From the NCBI RefSeq assembly GCF_014698045.1, contig NZ_JACJSE010000003.1, positions 62,001 to 126,000 of the forward strand: DNA of 64,000 nt. The letters run 5' to 3'. Under the pieces are notes generated by a model. That model saw only the letters and a program-made list of their open reading frames with translations. It was not told where the DNA came from and did not search any database. The translations under genes and the position numbers were made by a program. The first letter of the stretch is position 1; each line of letters opens with the position of its first letter. This DNA is from Aulosira sp. FACHB-615. Its GTDB lineage: Bacteria > Cyanobacteriota > Cyanobacteriia > Cyanobacteriales > Nostocaceae. Shown in pieces: positions 16,489-25,663 of the stretch.

Positions 16489-18633
16489 GTGAAAAAGTTA
16501 TTCAGTGCGATTAATGCTGCGGGTATGTGTCTTGCACCTTGGATGGTAGCGGGTGCGATGACAACAGGGTTAGTTTTAAGTACGCCAGTTGAGGGGATAG
16601 CGCAACAGCAAACCCCTGCATATTCAGCAGAGGAGCAAGCAGCTTTAAAGGAAGCTGACGAACTGAATGAACAGGCACTCAAGTTACTACAAGAAGGGAA
16701 ATACACTACCGCCATTCCCTTAGCAGAACGCTCCCTGACTATCCGAGAGAAAGTGCTGTGTCAGAAACATTCTGATGTCGCTCTTAGCTTGACTAAGTTG
16801 GCTGAACTGTATCAACCCTCCTTGACTATCTTTGAGAAAGTGCTGGGAAATGTTCATCCCCTTGTCGCCGCTAACTTGACTAATTTGGTTGTACTCTATC
16901 AAGCACGAGGTGATATCACTCGTGATATTGATGTCTTACGTCGTGGGTTAGAAGTTGAAGCACAAAATCTCAATCTAATTTTTGCTGTCGGCTCTGAAAA
17001 AAGCAAACAAGATTACATTAGAACTTTTTCAGGGACAACCGATGCTACTGTTTCCCTATCCTTACAAGAAGCACGGAATAATCCAACCGCCGCATTTCTA
17101 GCCTTAACTACTGTACTTCGCCGCAAAGCGTTCGTATTAGATGCGGTAGCCGACAGCATCCAAATACTACGCTCTAAACTTGATAAAAACCCCGAAACTC
17201 AAAAACTATTCGCTCAATGGCTGCAAGTACAACAGCAACTCTCAGCCTTAGTCTTTTCAGAATCAGGAAAACAAACCGTTAATCTGAAAGCTCAACTAGA
17301 AAAACTGGAAGCTGAAAAAGAAAAACTAGAAGCAGCTATCAGTGTTAAAAGTGCTGAACTTCGTCAGCAAACTCAACCACTAGACTTAGCCGCCATTCAA
17401 ACCAAAATACCCAAAGATGCCGCTTTGGTAGAGATTGTGCAGTATCAACCATTCAATGTCAAAGCTAAAACGGATGCTCAAAGGTGGGGTAAACCGCGTT
17501 ATGCGGCGGCGGTGTTGCGTTCAACCGGTGAACCGAAGTGGGTTGATTTAGGTGAAGCCGCAGAAATTGATAAGTTGGCTATTGATTTTCGTGTAGCGTT
17601 AGTCAAAGGAATTAGATTCAACAAACTCGGACGCACTTTAGATGAGAAATTAATCGCACCTATCCGCCCTTTATTGGGTGATGCCAGTCATATTTTAATC
17701 TCACCCGATGGGCAATTAACATTAATTCCTTTTGAAGCTCTAAAAGATGAGCAAGATAAATTTCTCATTCAGCGTTACGCTTTTTCTTACCTTACCAGTG
17801 GGAGAGATTTGTTACGTTTAAATTCAAATGTTAACAATACTTCCTCGCCTGTGGTGTTGGCAGATGTTGACTACAATAATCAAGGACAAACTGTAGCATC
17901 TGCAAAAACATCTGGTTCACGCGGTTCGCAAAATCTTCGCTCTGGTGATTTAGCAAATTTGATATTTGACCCGTTAGCTGCTACTAAAGATGAAGCTGTC
18001 GCTATTAAAAAAGTGTTACCCAATGCTAAAATTTTGTTAGGTAAAGATGCGACAGAAACGGCTGTTAAACAATTACAAAGTCCGAGTATTTTACATCTAG
18101 CTACACACGGTTTTTTCATCGCTGATGTGGCACAAAATCTCAACGCCTCACCCGATTTAGAATTAACACCACGTCCAAAAGAGATAATTCAAGTTGAAAA
18201 TCCCTTGTTGCGTTCTGGTTTAGCATTGGCTGGGTTTAATAAACGCAAACAAGCGACAAATAATAATGATGATGGTGTGTTAACGGCGTTGGAAGTTGCT
18301 GGTTTAGATTTGCGTTCTAACCAATTAGTTGTGCTTTCTGCCTGCGACACTGGTAAGGGCGATATTAAAGTTGGCGATGGTGTTTATGGTTTGCGTCGTG
18401 CTTTGGTAATTGCTGGTTCACAAAGTCAGGTTTTAAGTCTGTGGCAAGTTGATGATGCAGCGACAAAAGAATTGATGGTGAAATATTACAATAACTTGCA
18501 GGCGGGGAAAGGAAGACATGAGGCGTTGCGTTCTGCACAGTTAGATTTGCTCAATAGTCAAGATTATAGCGAACCGCAATTTTGGGCGGCGTTTGTTCCT
18601 TCCGGTAATTGGACTCCGTTGAATAATTTGTAA
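16489..18633 (+). CDS. TPR and CHAT (caspase-like) domain protein
   Basis: An exported or membrane-attached protein of about 714 residues. A hydrophobic N-terminus (residues 8-40) is followed by tetratricopeptide-like repeats (LTIREKVLCQKHSDVALSLTKLAELY and two more, about 70-160), a coiled coil (LEKLEAEKEKLEAA) and a C-terminal CHAT domain. The caspase-like dyad is visible as His in LHLATHGFF and Cys in VVLSACDTG. CHAT proteins are peptidases or peptidase-like proteins linked to stress and defence in other systems; the role here is unknown. The TPR part is short for the family and one repeat is spliced to the next (see findings). The start is a GTG at 16489, or a TTG at 16483. Confidence 0.87.
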   Translation: MKKLFSAINAAGMCLAPWMVAGAMTTGLVLSTPVEGIAQQQTPAYSAEEQAALKEADELNEQALKLLQEGKYTTAIPLAERSLTIREKVLCQKHSDVALSLTKLAELYQPSLTIFEKVLGNVHPLVAANLTNLVVLYQARGDITRDIDVLRRGLEVEAQNLNLIFAVGSEKSKQDYIRTFSGTTDATVSLSLQEARNNPTAAFLALTTVLRRKAFVLDAVADSIQILRSKLDKNPETQKLFAQWLQVQQQLSALVFSESGKQTVNLKAQLEKLEAEKEKLEAAISVKSAELRQQTQPLDLAAIQTKIPKDAALVEIVQYQPFNVKAKTDAQRWGKPRYAAAVLRSTGEPKWVDLGEAAEIDKLAIDFRVALVKGIRFNKLGRTLDEKLIAPIRPLLGDASHILISPDGQLTLIPFEALKDEQDKFLIQRYAFSYLTSGRDLLRLNSNVNNTSSPVVLADVDYNNQGQTVASAKTSGSRGSQNLRSGDLANLIFDPLAATKDEAVAIKKVLPNAKILLGKDATETAVKQLQSPSILHLATHGFFIADVAQNLNASPDLELTPRPKEIIQVENPLLRSGLALAGFNKRKQATNNNDDGVLTALEVAGLDLRSNQLVVLSACDTGKGDIKVGDGVYGLRRALVIAGSQSQVLSLWQVDDAATKELMVKYYNNLQAGKGRHEALRSAQLDLLNSQDYSEPQFWAAFVPSGNWTPLNNL

Positions 18634-18717
18634 TGACGCTCGCGGACTCGCTAACGCTGCGCTATCGTAATTCGTGATTACAAAGCTCATATCAATTTTT
18701 TATGAAGCTGCATAGAA

Positions 18718-18812
18718 TCCGATCCCCTTGAGCATCCCCTTCAAAAGGGGGGAAACGGAAAAATATATATCAAAGTCCCCCTTTTTAAGGGGGATTTAGG
18801 GGGATCGAAACG
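18718..18812. repeat. Dispersed GATCCCC/GGGGATC element
   Basis: An imperfect palindrome starting GATCCCCTTGAGCATCCCC and ending GGGGGATTTAGGGGGATC, with the central hairpin CCCCCTTTTTAAGGGGG. It is a common intergenic type in filamentous cyanobacteria. Confidence 0.7.
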
Positions 18813-18842
18813 AAATATGTGCAACTTCACATTAAATTGGTA

Positions 18843-19655
18843 TCAGATAATTTTTCCTAAAGCCCAAGCAGCATTTTCACGAACTCCCAAATCTTGACTA
18901 CTCAAAGCTTGAGATAAAGCTGGAACTGCTGACTCAGAGCCAATTTCTCCCAAGGCTGCGGCTGCACCCCAACCTATTCTGTGAGGATAATTCAAAGCCT
19001 CGCATAAAGCTGGAACTGCTAACTCGCTACCAATTTTCCCTAATGCTTCAGCAGCTATGTAACTAACATTTTGTTCTTGGCGCTTTAAAGCTTTAATCAA
19101 AAAAGGAACAGCAGTTTCACTACCAATTAATCCTAATGCGTTAGCAGCACAACCACTAATAAAATCATCTTGATTATACAAGGCTTGAAGTAAGGCTTCT
19201 ATAATTATTTCATTACTATTTTTGGCTAAAGCCTCAGCAAGATATAAGTCACCACAAGTCTTTCTATCTTCTAAAGCTTGTAACAAAAATACAATGGCAG
19301 CTTCACCGCCAATTTTACCTAATGCTTCAATAATCTTATCGCTAATATTACAAAGTGATTTTGAGCGAGCCTCTAATTCCCATTCATCCAAAGTTTGGTT
19401 TTTCTCTTCATACCAAAGTTGAATCAAGGCTGGAACTGCTGATTTATTGCCAATATTACCTAATACTTCGACAATCTTTTCACGTACTAAAAATGAGTTT
19501 TGCTTTTGCAAAGCATGAATGAATACTGCAACTACATCAGGAGAGTCAATATTAGCTAATACTTCTACTTGGTTGATACGCTCATATTCGCTCCCAGAAG
19601 TTAAATTTTGTATCCAAGTTTGAAACTCTGGTGATTCTGAAGGATAAACTTCCAT
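18843..19655 (-). CDS. HEAT-repeat protein (PBS lyase-type repeats)
   Basis: A 270-residue all-helical solenoid. About seven HEAT-like repeats of roughly 30 residues can be aligned by the pattern AVPALIQAL...VREKAAEALGKIGSE, starting near residue 28 and running to the C-terminus (NAAWALGKII). Such repeats occur in phycobilisome lyases of the CpcE/F type and in many cyanobacterial scaffold proteins. No phycobilisome gene is nearby, so a lyase role is not supported. No signal peptide. Confidence 0.82.
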   Translation of the reverse strand: MEVYPSESPEFQTWIQNLTSGSEYERINQVEVLANIDSPDVVAVFIHALQKQNSFLVREKIVEVLGNIGNKSAVPALIQLWYEEKNQTLDEWELEARSKSLCNISDKIIEALGKIGGEAAIVFLLQALEDRKTCGDLYLAEALAKNSNEIIIEALLQALYNQDDFISGCAANALGLIGSETAVPFLIKALKRQEQNVSYIAAEALGKIGSELAVPALCEALNYPHRIGWGAAAALGEIGSESAVPALSQALSSQDLGVRENAAWALGKII

Positions 19656-19701
19656 TTTTATTGGAGATGAGAATTAAGTTACGAGATGTGCAACTTATTC
19701 T

Positions 19702-19820
19702 TGAAACCCCTCTCCAAACCTCTCCCCGAAGCGGAGAGAGGCTTTGAATCTTGCTCCCCTTCCCTGTCTGCGACACGCTGCGCGAACGTAGGGAAGGGGT
19801 TGGGAGTTAGGTTTGAGAGC
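19702..19820. repeat. Dispersed palindromic intergenic element, copy 2, with inserted small repeat
   Basis: The same element as at 14656-14748, but interrupted after CTTCCCT by about 22 bases (19766-19787, GTCTGCGACACGCTGCGCG and so on) before GTAGGGAAGGGG resumes. The inserted unit resembles the small dispersed repeats of Nostoc and Anabaena genomes. Confidence 0.8.
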
Positions 19821-19912
19821 AAGTTGCACACGGCGTTAAGTTATAAAAAATAGCTAATAGCTGTCAAAATCTCATGATCAGCTATTAGCCATATACAGAA
19901 AGTAAAAGTAAG

Positions 19913-21466
19913 TTACAGCTTTTCTGGTTCTTCTAGAGGAACTGTACTCACTTTGGTAATTGTTGCTTGTAAGATTTGAGTGTGAGCAATAGAATTGTTT
20001 GCCAATGTGAACAGTGGGTTTGACAAAATCCCGGATATAGTAGTTGCAATTAAGCTGACTATCAAGCCTACTTGTAAAGGTCTGTATCCTGGTAAATTCC
20101 AACGCACTTCAGGGTAGTCTCTCACTACGTCGGACATTTCTTGGGGTTCTTTAACTACCATCATTTTGACTACGCGAATGTAGTAATAGATGGAAACCAC
20201 ACTAGTTACCAAACCTAGCAACACTAATCCATAAAGACCAGCTTGCCAACCAGCCCAGAACAAGTAGATTTTGCCAAAAAATCCGGCCAGTGGTGGAATA
20301 CCGCCGAGAGATAGTAAGGAAATACTCAAACCCAATGTCAACAGTGGGTCTTTTTGATACAAGCCTGAGTATTCGGCGATTTGGTCGGTTCCTGTCCGCA
20401 AGGAGAAGAGAATGACGCAGGTAAAGCCGCACAGGTTCATGAACAAATAAACCAGCAGGTAAAACACCATACTGGCGTATCCAGCTTCTGTACCAGCAAT
20501 TAAGCCAATCATCACAAATCCAGCTTGAGCGATGGATGAGTAAGCCAGCATCCGTTTCATGCTAGTTTGTGCCAGAGCCACTACGTTACCCAAAATCATG
20601 CTGAGAATAGCGAGGGCGGTAAACACAAATCGCCACTCGTCAGCCACCATTGGGAAGACTGTAGTTAATAGGCGAATGGCTAAAGCAAAACCGGCTGCTT
20701 TGGAACCAACGGATAAAAAGGCGATTACCGGGGTGGGTGCGCCTTCGTAAACGTCTGGTGTCCATTGGTGGAAGGGTGCAGCCGAAATTTTGAAGCCAAT
20801 ACCTGCAATGATGAAAACGAGTGAAATCACCAAACCGAGTGATTGGCTGACGTTGGCTGTAATGATACCATCTGCGATCGCACTTAATTCTGTTTGACCA
20901 CCAGATAAACCGTATAACAACGAAACGCCGTATAAAAATACTGCTGTACTAGCAGCACCAATCAACAGGTATTTCAGCGCCGCTTCGTTAGAACGGGGAT
21001 CACGCTTTGTATACCCTGTCAATAGGTAAGAGGAAATACTTAAAGATTCTAGTGAGATGAAAATCATCACTAACTCACTAGCACCAGATAAGAACATTCC
21101 TCCTAACGTAGCAGTTAGCAAAATTGCGATGAATTCTGCTAAAGCGGTACCACTCTGCTCAATGTAGCGAATTGACATCAATATCGTCACAACGGCAGAC
21201 AAAGCGATAATACCGCGAAACACAATACTGAGGTCATCACCAGTGAAGCCGCCAGTAAAGGAGATGGGATTGGCATTATCCCATTGAAAATATAGGGCGA
21301 CAATTGCGGCTAGTAAACCCGCGATCGCTAGATATCCAATCCAGCGTGAGGATGTACGCCCCAAAATCAAATCAACAATCAAAACCCCTAAGAGGGTAAC
21401 AATCACAATTCCCTCTGGCAGAATTGTTCCAGCATTCAACTGGGATGCAAGATTAGCAAAATCCAT
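19913..21466 (-). CDS. ndhB: NAD(P)H-quinone oxidoreductase subunit 2 (NdhB)
   Basis: An antiporter-like membrane subunit of the NDH-1 photosynthetic complex I, used in respiration, cyclic electron flow and CO2 uptake. The 517 residues with about 14 transmembrane helices match the usual cyanobacterial length. The conserved core SLESLSISSYLLTGYTKRD, KYLLIGAASTAVFLYG, FHQWTPDVYEGAPTPV and the Lys in GSKAAGFALA are all present. It stands alone, as in other cyanobacteria where ndhB is separate from the ndhAIGE cluster. No truncation. Confidence 0.96.
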   Translation of the reverse strand: MDFANLASQLNAGTILPEGIVIVTLLGVLIVDLILGRTSSRWIGYLAIAGLLAAIVALYFQWDNANPISFTGGFTGDDLSIVFRGIIALSAVVTILMSIRYIEQSGTALAEFIAILLTATLGGMFLSGASELVMIFISLESLSISSYLLTGYTKRDPRSNEAALKYLLIGAASTAVFLYGVSLLYGLSGGQTELSAIADGIITANVSQSLGLVISLVFIIAGIGFKISAAPFHQWTPDVYEGAPTPVIAFLSVGSKAAGFALAIRLLTTVFPMVADEWRFVFTALAILSMILGNVVALAQTSMKRMLAYSSIAQAGFVMIGLIAGTEAGYASMVFYLLVYLFMNLCGFTCVILFSLRTGTDQIAEYSGLYQKDPLLTLGLSISLLSLGGIPPLAGFFGKIYLFWAGWQAGLYGLVLLGLVTSVVSIYYYIRVVKMMVVKEPQEMSDVVRDYPEVRWNLPGYRPLQVGLIVSLIATTISGILSNPLFTLANNSIAHTQILQATITKVSTVPLEEPEKL

Positions 21467-21762
21467 GAGATATATAGGTTTTGGCGATTAGACATTAAGG
21501 CTAACTTTGTTCATTTTATCTATTGTTCATTACCAAAGTTGCATTTATCTTTCTGTCTTAAGCATAGACTGACTCTTGCGTACAATTAGCTTAAAAGAAG
21601 CGGATCAGCTAACTCCCACCCAAGACTCTATCATTATGATTAGATTAAATTATAGTTGAAATTCAGATTGTGCGTCTTGTCAACACAGATACTGCTCTAG
21701 CTATCTGTTAGCAATGGTAACTAAATAAACAATCGGTATTGCTAAATATACTTGTTGGCTAA

Positions 21763-22824
21763 TTATGCGATTTCTGAAAGTAAATCTTGCAGTTGTTGGG
21801 GTAAATCGAAGTAACCATCAACTCCTGATGCAAAATCTATCACTTGAGTTACCGCATCTATATTTAAATTTCCATAAATATGCGGAAATATTTCTCCGGT
21901 TTCAGCCGCCTCATAGCGAATTTCTGCCTTAACTTTTTGACTATCAATTAACAGTATAACTAATTCTTTTTGGTTATAAAAAAATCTGTTAGCGACTGGG
22001 ATAATCTGTGTTACTTTTGAGCAGTGAATAAAACCTTCTTTAGCGAGAGATTCTGCTATATAAATATCATGATCTTTCGCTTGTTCCCATTGTAGGCGCT
22101 GTGTAATATGCAGAAGGAAGGGAATGTTGGATTTTGGGACTTCTGCTGTATCGAGTAGTTTGGTAAAATCACAGTTATCGAAATTTTGCAGTACTGATTT
22201 AGCTCCAGCATCTAATAATTTTTCAGGTGCTTGGTGATTGGCTATCCCAATAAAACTAATATTTAAATTACGTGCAGCTTTAATATCCCAAATACCATCA
22301 CCTACAAAGACTATTTTGGTGAAATCTTCAACTTTGTAGTTATTTTTAGCTTTGAGAATAGCCGCATTAATAATATCTTCTCTAGAAATGCCATCATCAG
22401 ATGAAGCTAAGGGAATATTGTGTATTGCTAAGTCGGCTGCTTGCAGTTTTAATATAGCAGAATCATACCATCCGCCAGTTGCGATCGCTACACGCCATGT
22501 AACAGAGGTTTGTAATTCAGCCAATACCTTTTCTGCACCAGGGATACTACTAAATAGATGTCTCTGTGTGCTAATCTCCTGCTGGAGTTTGGCAACAAAA
22601 GCAAGTTTGAATCTTTTGATTTCTAATTCTGATGGCTGACGTTGTAATCTTTCTTGAAAAATTTGCTGAGTAATACCGGAGTCTGTAATATTCTGGTATT
22701 CTGACCAGTTTGAATTAATATCAATAAATCCGAATTCTGAAGCCAAGGTATTTACAAAGCAGGTTTCATCAATCTGGTTTGTATTGGTGAGTGTACCATC
22801 AATATCAAAAATTACTAAGTTCAT
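21763..22824 (-). CDS. HAD-family phosphatase fused to a DUF952 domain
   Basis: A two-domain protein of 353 residues. Residues 1 to about 215 form a haloacid dehalogenase phosphatase with DIDGTLTNT (nucleophile Asp8, general acid Asp10), ATGG as motif II, and FVGDGIWDIKAARNLNI as the motif IV region. Residues from about 230 form a DUF952 domain (LLHITQRLQWEQAK, ESLAKEGFIHCSKVTQ, VANRFFYNQKELVILLID, FPHIYGNLNIDAV). DUF952 is usually a separate small protein of unknown function. The fusion is in one clean frame with no internal stop. The substrate cannot be read from sequence. Confidence 0.85.
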   Translation of the reverse strand: MNLVIFDIDGTLTNTNQIDETCFVNTLASEFGFIDINSNWSEYQNITDSGITQQIFQERLQRQPSELEIKRFKLAFVAKLQQEISTQRHLFSSIPGAEKVLAELQTSVTWRVAIATGGWYDSAILKLQAADLAIHNIPLASSDDGISREDIINAAILKAKNNYKVEDFTKIVFVGDGIWDIKAARNLNISFIGIANHQAPEKLLDAGAKSVLQNFDNCDFTKLLDTAEVPKSNIPFLLHITQRLQWEQAKDHDIYIAESLAKEGFIHCSKVTQIIPVANRFFYNQKELVILLIDSQKVKAEIRYEAAETGEIFPHIYGNLNIDAVTQVIDFASGVDGYFDLPQQLQDLLSEIA

Positions 22825-22943
22825 ATAGCAATCCTATCTGAGTTGTGAAAAAATATTCTTTTTAACGAACCGCAAAGGACGCAAAGGACACAAAGAATGA
22901 GAGGAAAGAGAAGAAAGGGAATTTCACAAATGATTTAGGACTG

Positions 22944-24473
22944 CTATAGCAGATTGTCTTGATTCTGAGGAATACATATATCTGGCGCACATAAACCAGA
23001 AAACTGCATTGTCGTAACTGCAAAATTATTTAAATCAACACAGCGAATAACGTGATTATTGGTATCACTAATATATAGATGTGACCCCATAACACTTAAT
23101 CCAGAAGGTTCAAAAAAGCGGCTATTTTTACCTTGTCCATCTTGTAAACCAGCTAAACCATCGCCCAAAATGGTTTGACAATTACCTGTGCTGGGACTAA
23201 CTAATTTAATTTTGTGGTTGTATGTATCTGCTACCCACAAAAAATTTCCCGCATATTCTACCGCCATACAGTGTTGTAATCGCACATCTGTACTTTGTCC
23301 ATCCACATCACCAAAACCGAATAACTGTTGACTACCACAAATAGTTCTTACTTGGTATGGTTCAAAAATTTCTATACTCCTAATTGTACTAATTTCACTA
23401 TCAGCAATATATAGTTGTTGTCCATCTGTATTTATACCACTAGGTTGAGCAAAAGCCGATTCTGTTAGTGAACCATCAACACAACCTTCTCCACCTGTAC
23501 CAGCATAGGTTTTGATCATGTTAGTGGCTAAGTTCATTTGCCAAATTTGATGGGAACCCGCCATTGCAATAAATAAAATATTTCCAACTTTGACTAAATC
23601 CCAAGGAGAATTGAGTGCAGTTTCTAAACCAGCACCACCATGAGGATAAATGTTACGGCTTTGTTCTCCAGTTCCTGCAATTGTCTCAACTATTTGGCGT
23701 TTTAAATCCACTCGCCGCAAAGCGTGATTTTCGGTATCAGCGACAAACAGAATTTGATTTTCGTTATCAAATACCATTCCCTGTGGTGCAGAAAATTGTG
23801 CTTCGCTAAAACTACCGTCAATTAAACCAGGTTGTCCTGTACCAATAATGTGGAGAACTTCGCCATCAAAGTTACTCAAAACTAAGCGGTGATGTCCAGA
23901 GTCAGCAATGAATAAACCTGCTGGCGTGGCTAAGACTTTTCCTGGAAAAGCTAAGGGTGAAATTATTGGTTGTTGCTGCTTTTCTAAAATATGGTTGATT
24001 TCTTGAAAGTTGATTGTACCTTTTTGCTGATGCTCGGCAATAATTTTGGCAATTAACTTATCTAAAACCTCACGCTTACCTTCGCCAGAAACATAGCCAA
24101 CTACATAACCTTTAGGGTCGATAATCATGAATGTCGGCCAAGCACGCACAGTATATTCTTGCCATACACGAAAATTTTGGTCTACTAAAACTGGGTGTTC
24201 AATGTCATAACGCAAAATAGCTTGGCGGATATTTTCTGTTTCTTGTTCATTGTCAAACTTGGCGGAGTGGACACCAATTACTGTCAGACTATCTTTGTAT
24301 TTGTTTTCCAAATATTTCAAGTCTGGTAGGATGTGCAGGCAATTAATACAGCAGTATGTCCAAAAGTCTAAGATGACAACTCTACCCCTAAGTTGTTTTA
24401 AGGACAAAGGTTTGTCAGTATTCAGCCAAGTGTAATTTTGTGGTAATTCTGGCGCTCTGACGCAGGGAGTCAT
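22944..24473 (-). CDS. Thioredoxin-like and NHL-repeat protein (NHLRC2-like)
   Basis: 509 residues. The N-terminal domain is thioredoxin-like of the TlpA/ResA type (LRGRVVILDFWTYCCINCLHILPDL; redox pair Cys42-Ile-Asn-Cys45) with the cis-Pro loop VRAWPTFMIID. From about residue 180 onward, NHL repeats form a beta-propeller (GKVLATPAGLFIADSGHHRL, PQGMVFDNENQILFVADTENHALRRVDL, and further repeats to the C-terminus). The architecture equals that of NHLRC2-like proteins found from bacteria to animals. No signal peptide is obvious, so it is probably cytoplasmic. The function in bacteria is unknown. Confidence 0.88.
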   Translation of the reverse strand: MTPCVRAPELPQNYTWLNTDKPLSLKQLRGRVVILDFWTYCCINCLHILPDLKYLENKYKDSLTVIGVHSAKFDNEQETENIRQAILRYDIEHPVLVDQNFRVWQEYTVRAWPTFMIIDPKGYVVGYVSGEGKREVLDKLIAKIIAEHQQKGTINFQEINHILEKQQQPIISPLAFPGKVLATPAGLFIADSGHHRLVLSNFDGEVLHIIGTGQPGLIDGSFSEAQFSAPQGMVFDNENQILFVADTENHALRRVDLKRQIVETIAGTGEQSRNIYPHGGAGLETALNSPWDLVKVGNILFIAMAGSHQIWQMNLATNMIKTYAGTGGEGCVDGSLTESAFAQPSGINTDGQQLYIADSEISTIRSIEIFEPYQVRTICGSQQLFGFGDVDGQSTDVRLQHCMAVEYAGNFLWVADTYNHKIKLVSPSTGNCQTILGDGLAGLQDGQGKNSRFFEPSGLSVMGSHLYISDTNNHVIRCVDLNNFAVTTMQFSGLCAPDICIPQNQDNLL

Positions 24474-24538
24474 GAGATATCCTTTAATTTTGGGTGTAGG
24501 GGTTTAGGGGTATGAGGGTGTAGGGAAGATAATTTAAT

Positions 24539-24650
24539 CAGGACGTACGCAATAACCCTCTAAAATTCTCTTAACTTTGTGTCCTTTGCGCCCTACCCTG
24601 CGGGAAGCCGCTTGCGCGTCTATGCGGTTCGTTTTTTCATCATTTTACGT
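24539..24650. repeat. Intergenic repeat with inserted small dispersed unit
   Basis: The stretch TTTGTGTCCTTTGCG...TGCGGTTCGTT is interrupted at 24591-24622 by about 32 bases containing CTGCGGGAAGCCGCTTGCG. The reverse complement of the uninterrupted form occurs near 22862-22894. Confidence 0.65.
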
Positions 24651-24747
24651 AACCCCTGCTTAATAACCTAGACAAAAAGAAAGTTTTAAGCCTGTTGACT
24701 GTTTACTGCTATACCTAACTGAGAATAATTTTGAGGCTGTATCACTT

Positions 24748-25650
24748 TTGGTCAAACTTGATAAACTTACTACCACTGATTTAGCTACTTGGGTACAACA
24801 AGCTAAAATTCAGACTGTACAGGGTAAAGTGTGCGATCGCATCCCACAATTATCTGTTGCTCATCCTAACTGGTTTGCTGTTCACATCTGCTGTTTATCA
24901 GGAAAAACTTACAGTTCGGGAGATACAGGTTGTGTGTTTCCTTTAATGAGTGTAGTTAAAGTATTTTCATTTTTGTATCTGCTAGAAGTGATGGGAACAG
25001 ATACAGTTTTTCAATGGGTTGGCGTTGAACCGTCGGATGCGGCGTTTAATTCTTTAGAACAATTAATTACAGATGGCGGACATCCCCGCAACCCGATGAT
25101 TAATAGTGGTGCAATTACTCTAGCTGATAAGTTACCAGGAAAGACGGCAAGCGATCGCACTTCACATCTTTGTCAATGGTTAAATCAGTTAGCAGGTTCC
25201 CGACTATATTTAGATAAAGTCATGCTGGCTTCGGTACGCGCTTCACGTTCACCAATTAACCAAACACTCACCAACTATCTCGCAGAACAAAATCGTCTGG
25301 AAAATCCTGAAATAGCTCTTGACACTTACGAGCAAATATGCAGTCTTTCAGGTAGGGTGGAAGATTTAGCCTTATTAGGAAAAGCCTTAGCTTGTGGTGA
25401 TAATTTACAGCATCACCGAATAGTTAACGCTGTGATGTTGATGTGTGGACTTTACCAAGACTCGGCTAAATTTGCTCTCAAAATTGGTTTACCAATGAAA
25501 TCAGGCATTAGTGGTGGCATGTTAGCCATAGTACCAAACGCCGGAGCGATCGCTTGCTACAGTCCCGCATTAAATATAGTCGGAAATTCCGTAGGTGCGA
25601 TCGCTTTTATTGAAGCTTTAGCCGAAAAATTAGAATTGAGTATCTTTTAA
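24748..25650 (+). CDS. glsA: Glutaminase
   Basis: Hydrolyses glutamine to glutamate and ammonia. The 300 residues match the serine-dependent glutaminase family with a beta-lactamase-like fold. The nucleophile/base pair is in PLMSVVKVFSF (Ser-X-X-Lys, about residue 68-71). Family motifs GGHPRNPMINSGAI, NRLENPEIALDTYEQ and GLPMKSGISGGMLAIVP are intact. The start is a TTG at 24748, with GAGG about 11 bases upstream; no better start gives the family N-terminus. It is divergent from the thioredoxin-NHL gene. Confidence 0.92.
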   Translation: MVKLDKLTTTDLATWVQQAKIQTVQGKVCDRIPQLSVAHPNWFAVHICCLSGKTYSSGDTGCVFPLMSVVKVFSFLYLLEVMGTDTVFQWVGVEPSDAAFNSLEQLITDGGHPRNPMINSGAITLADKLPGKTASDRTSHLCQWLNQLAGSRLYLDKVMLASVRASRSPINQTLTNYLAEQNRLENPEIALDTYEQICSLSGRVEDLALLGKALACGDNLQHHRIVNAVMLMCGLYQDSAKFALKIGLPMKSGISGGMLAIVPNAGAIACYSPALNIVGNSVGAIAFIEALAEKLELSIF

Positions 25651-25663
25651 AAAATCACCTCTC

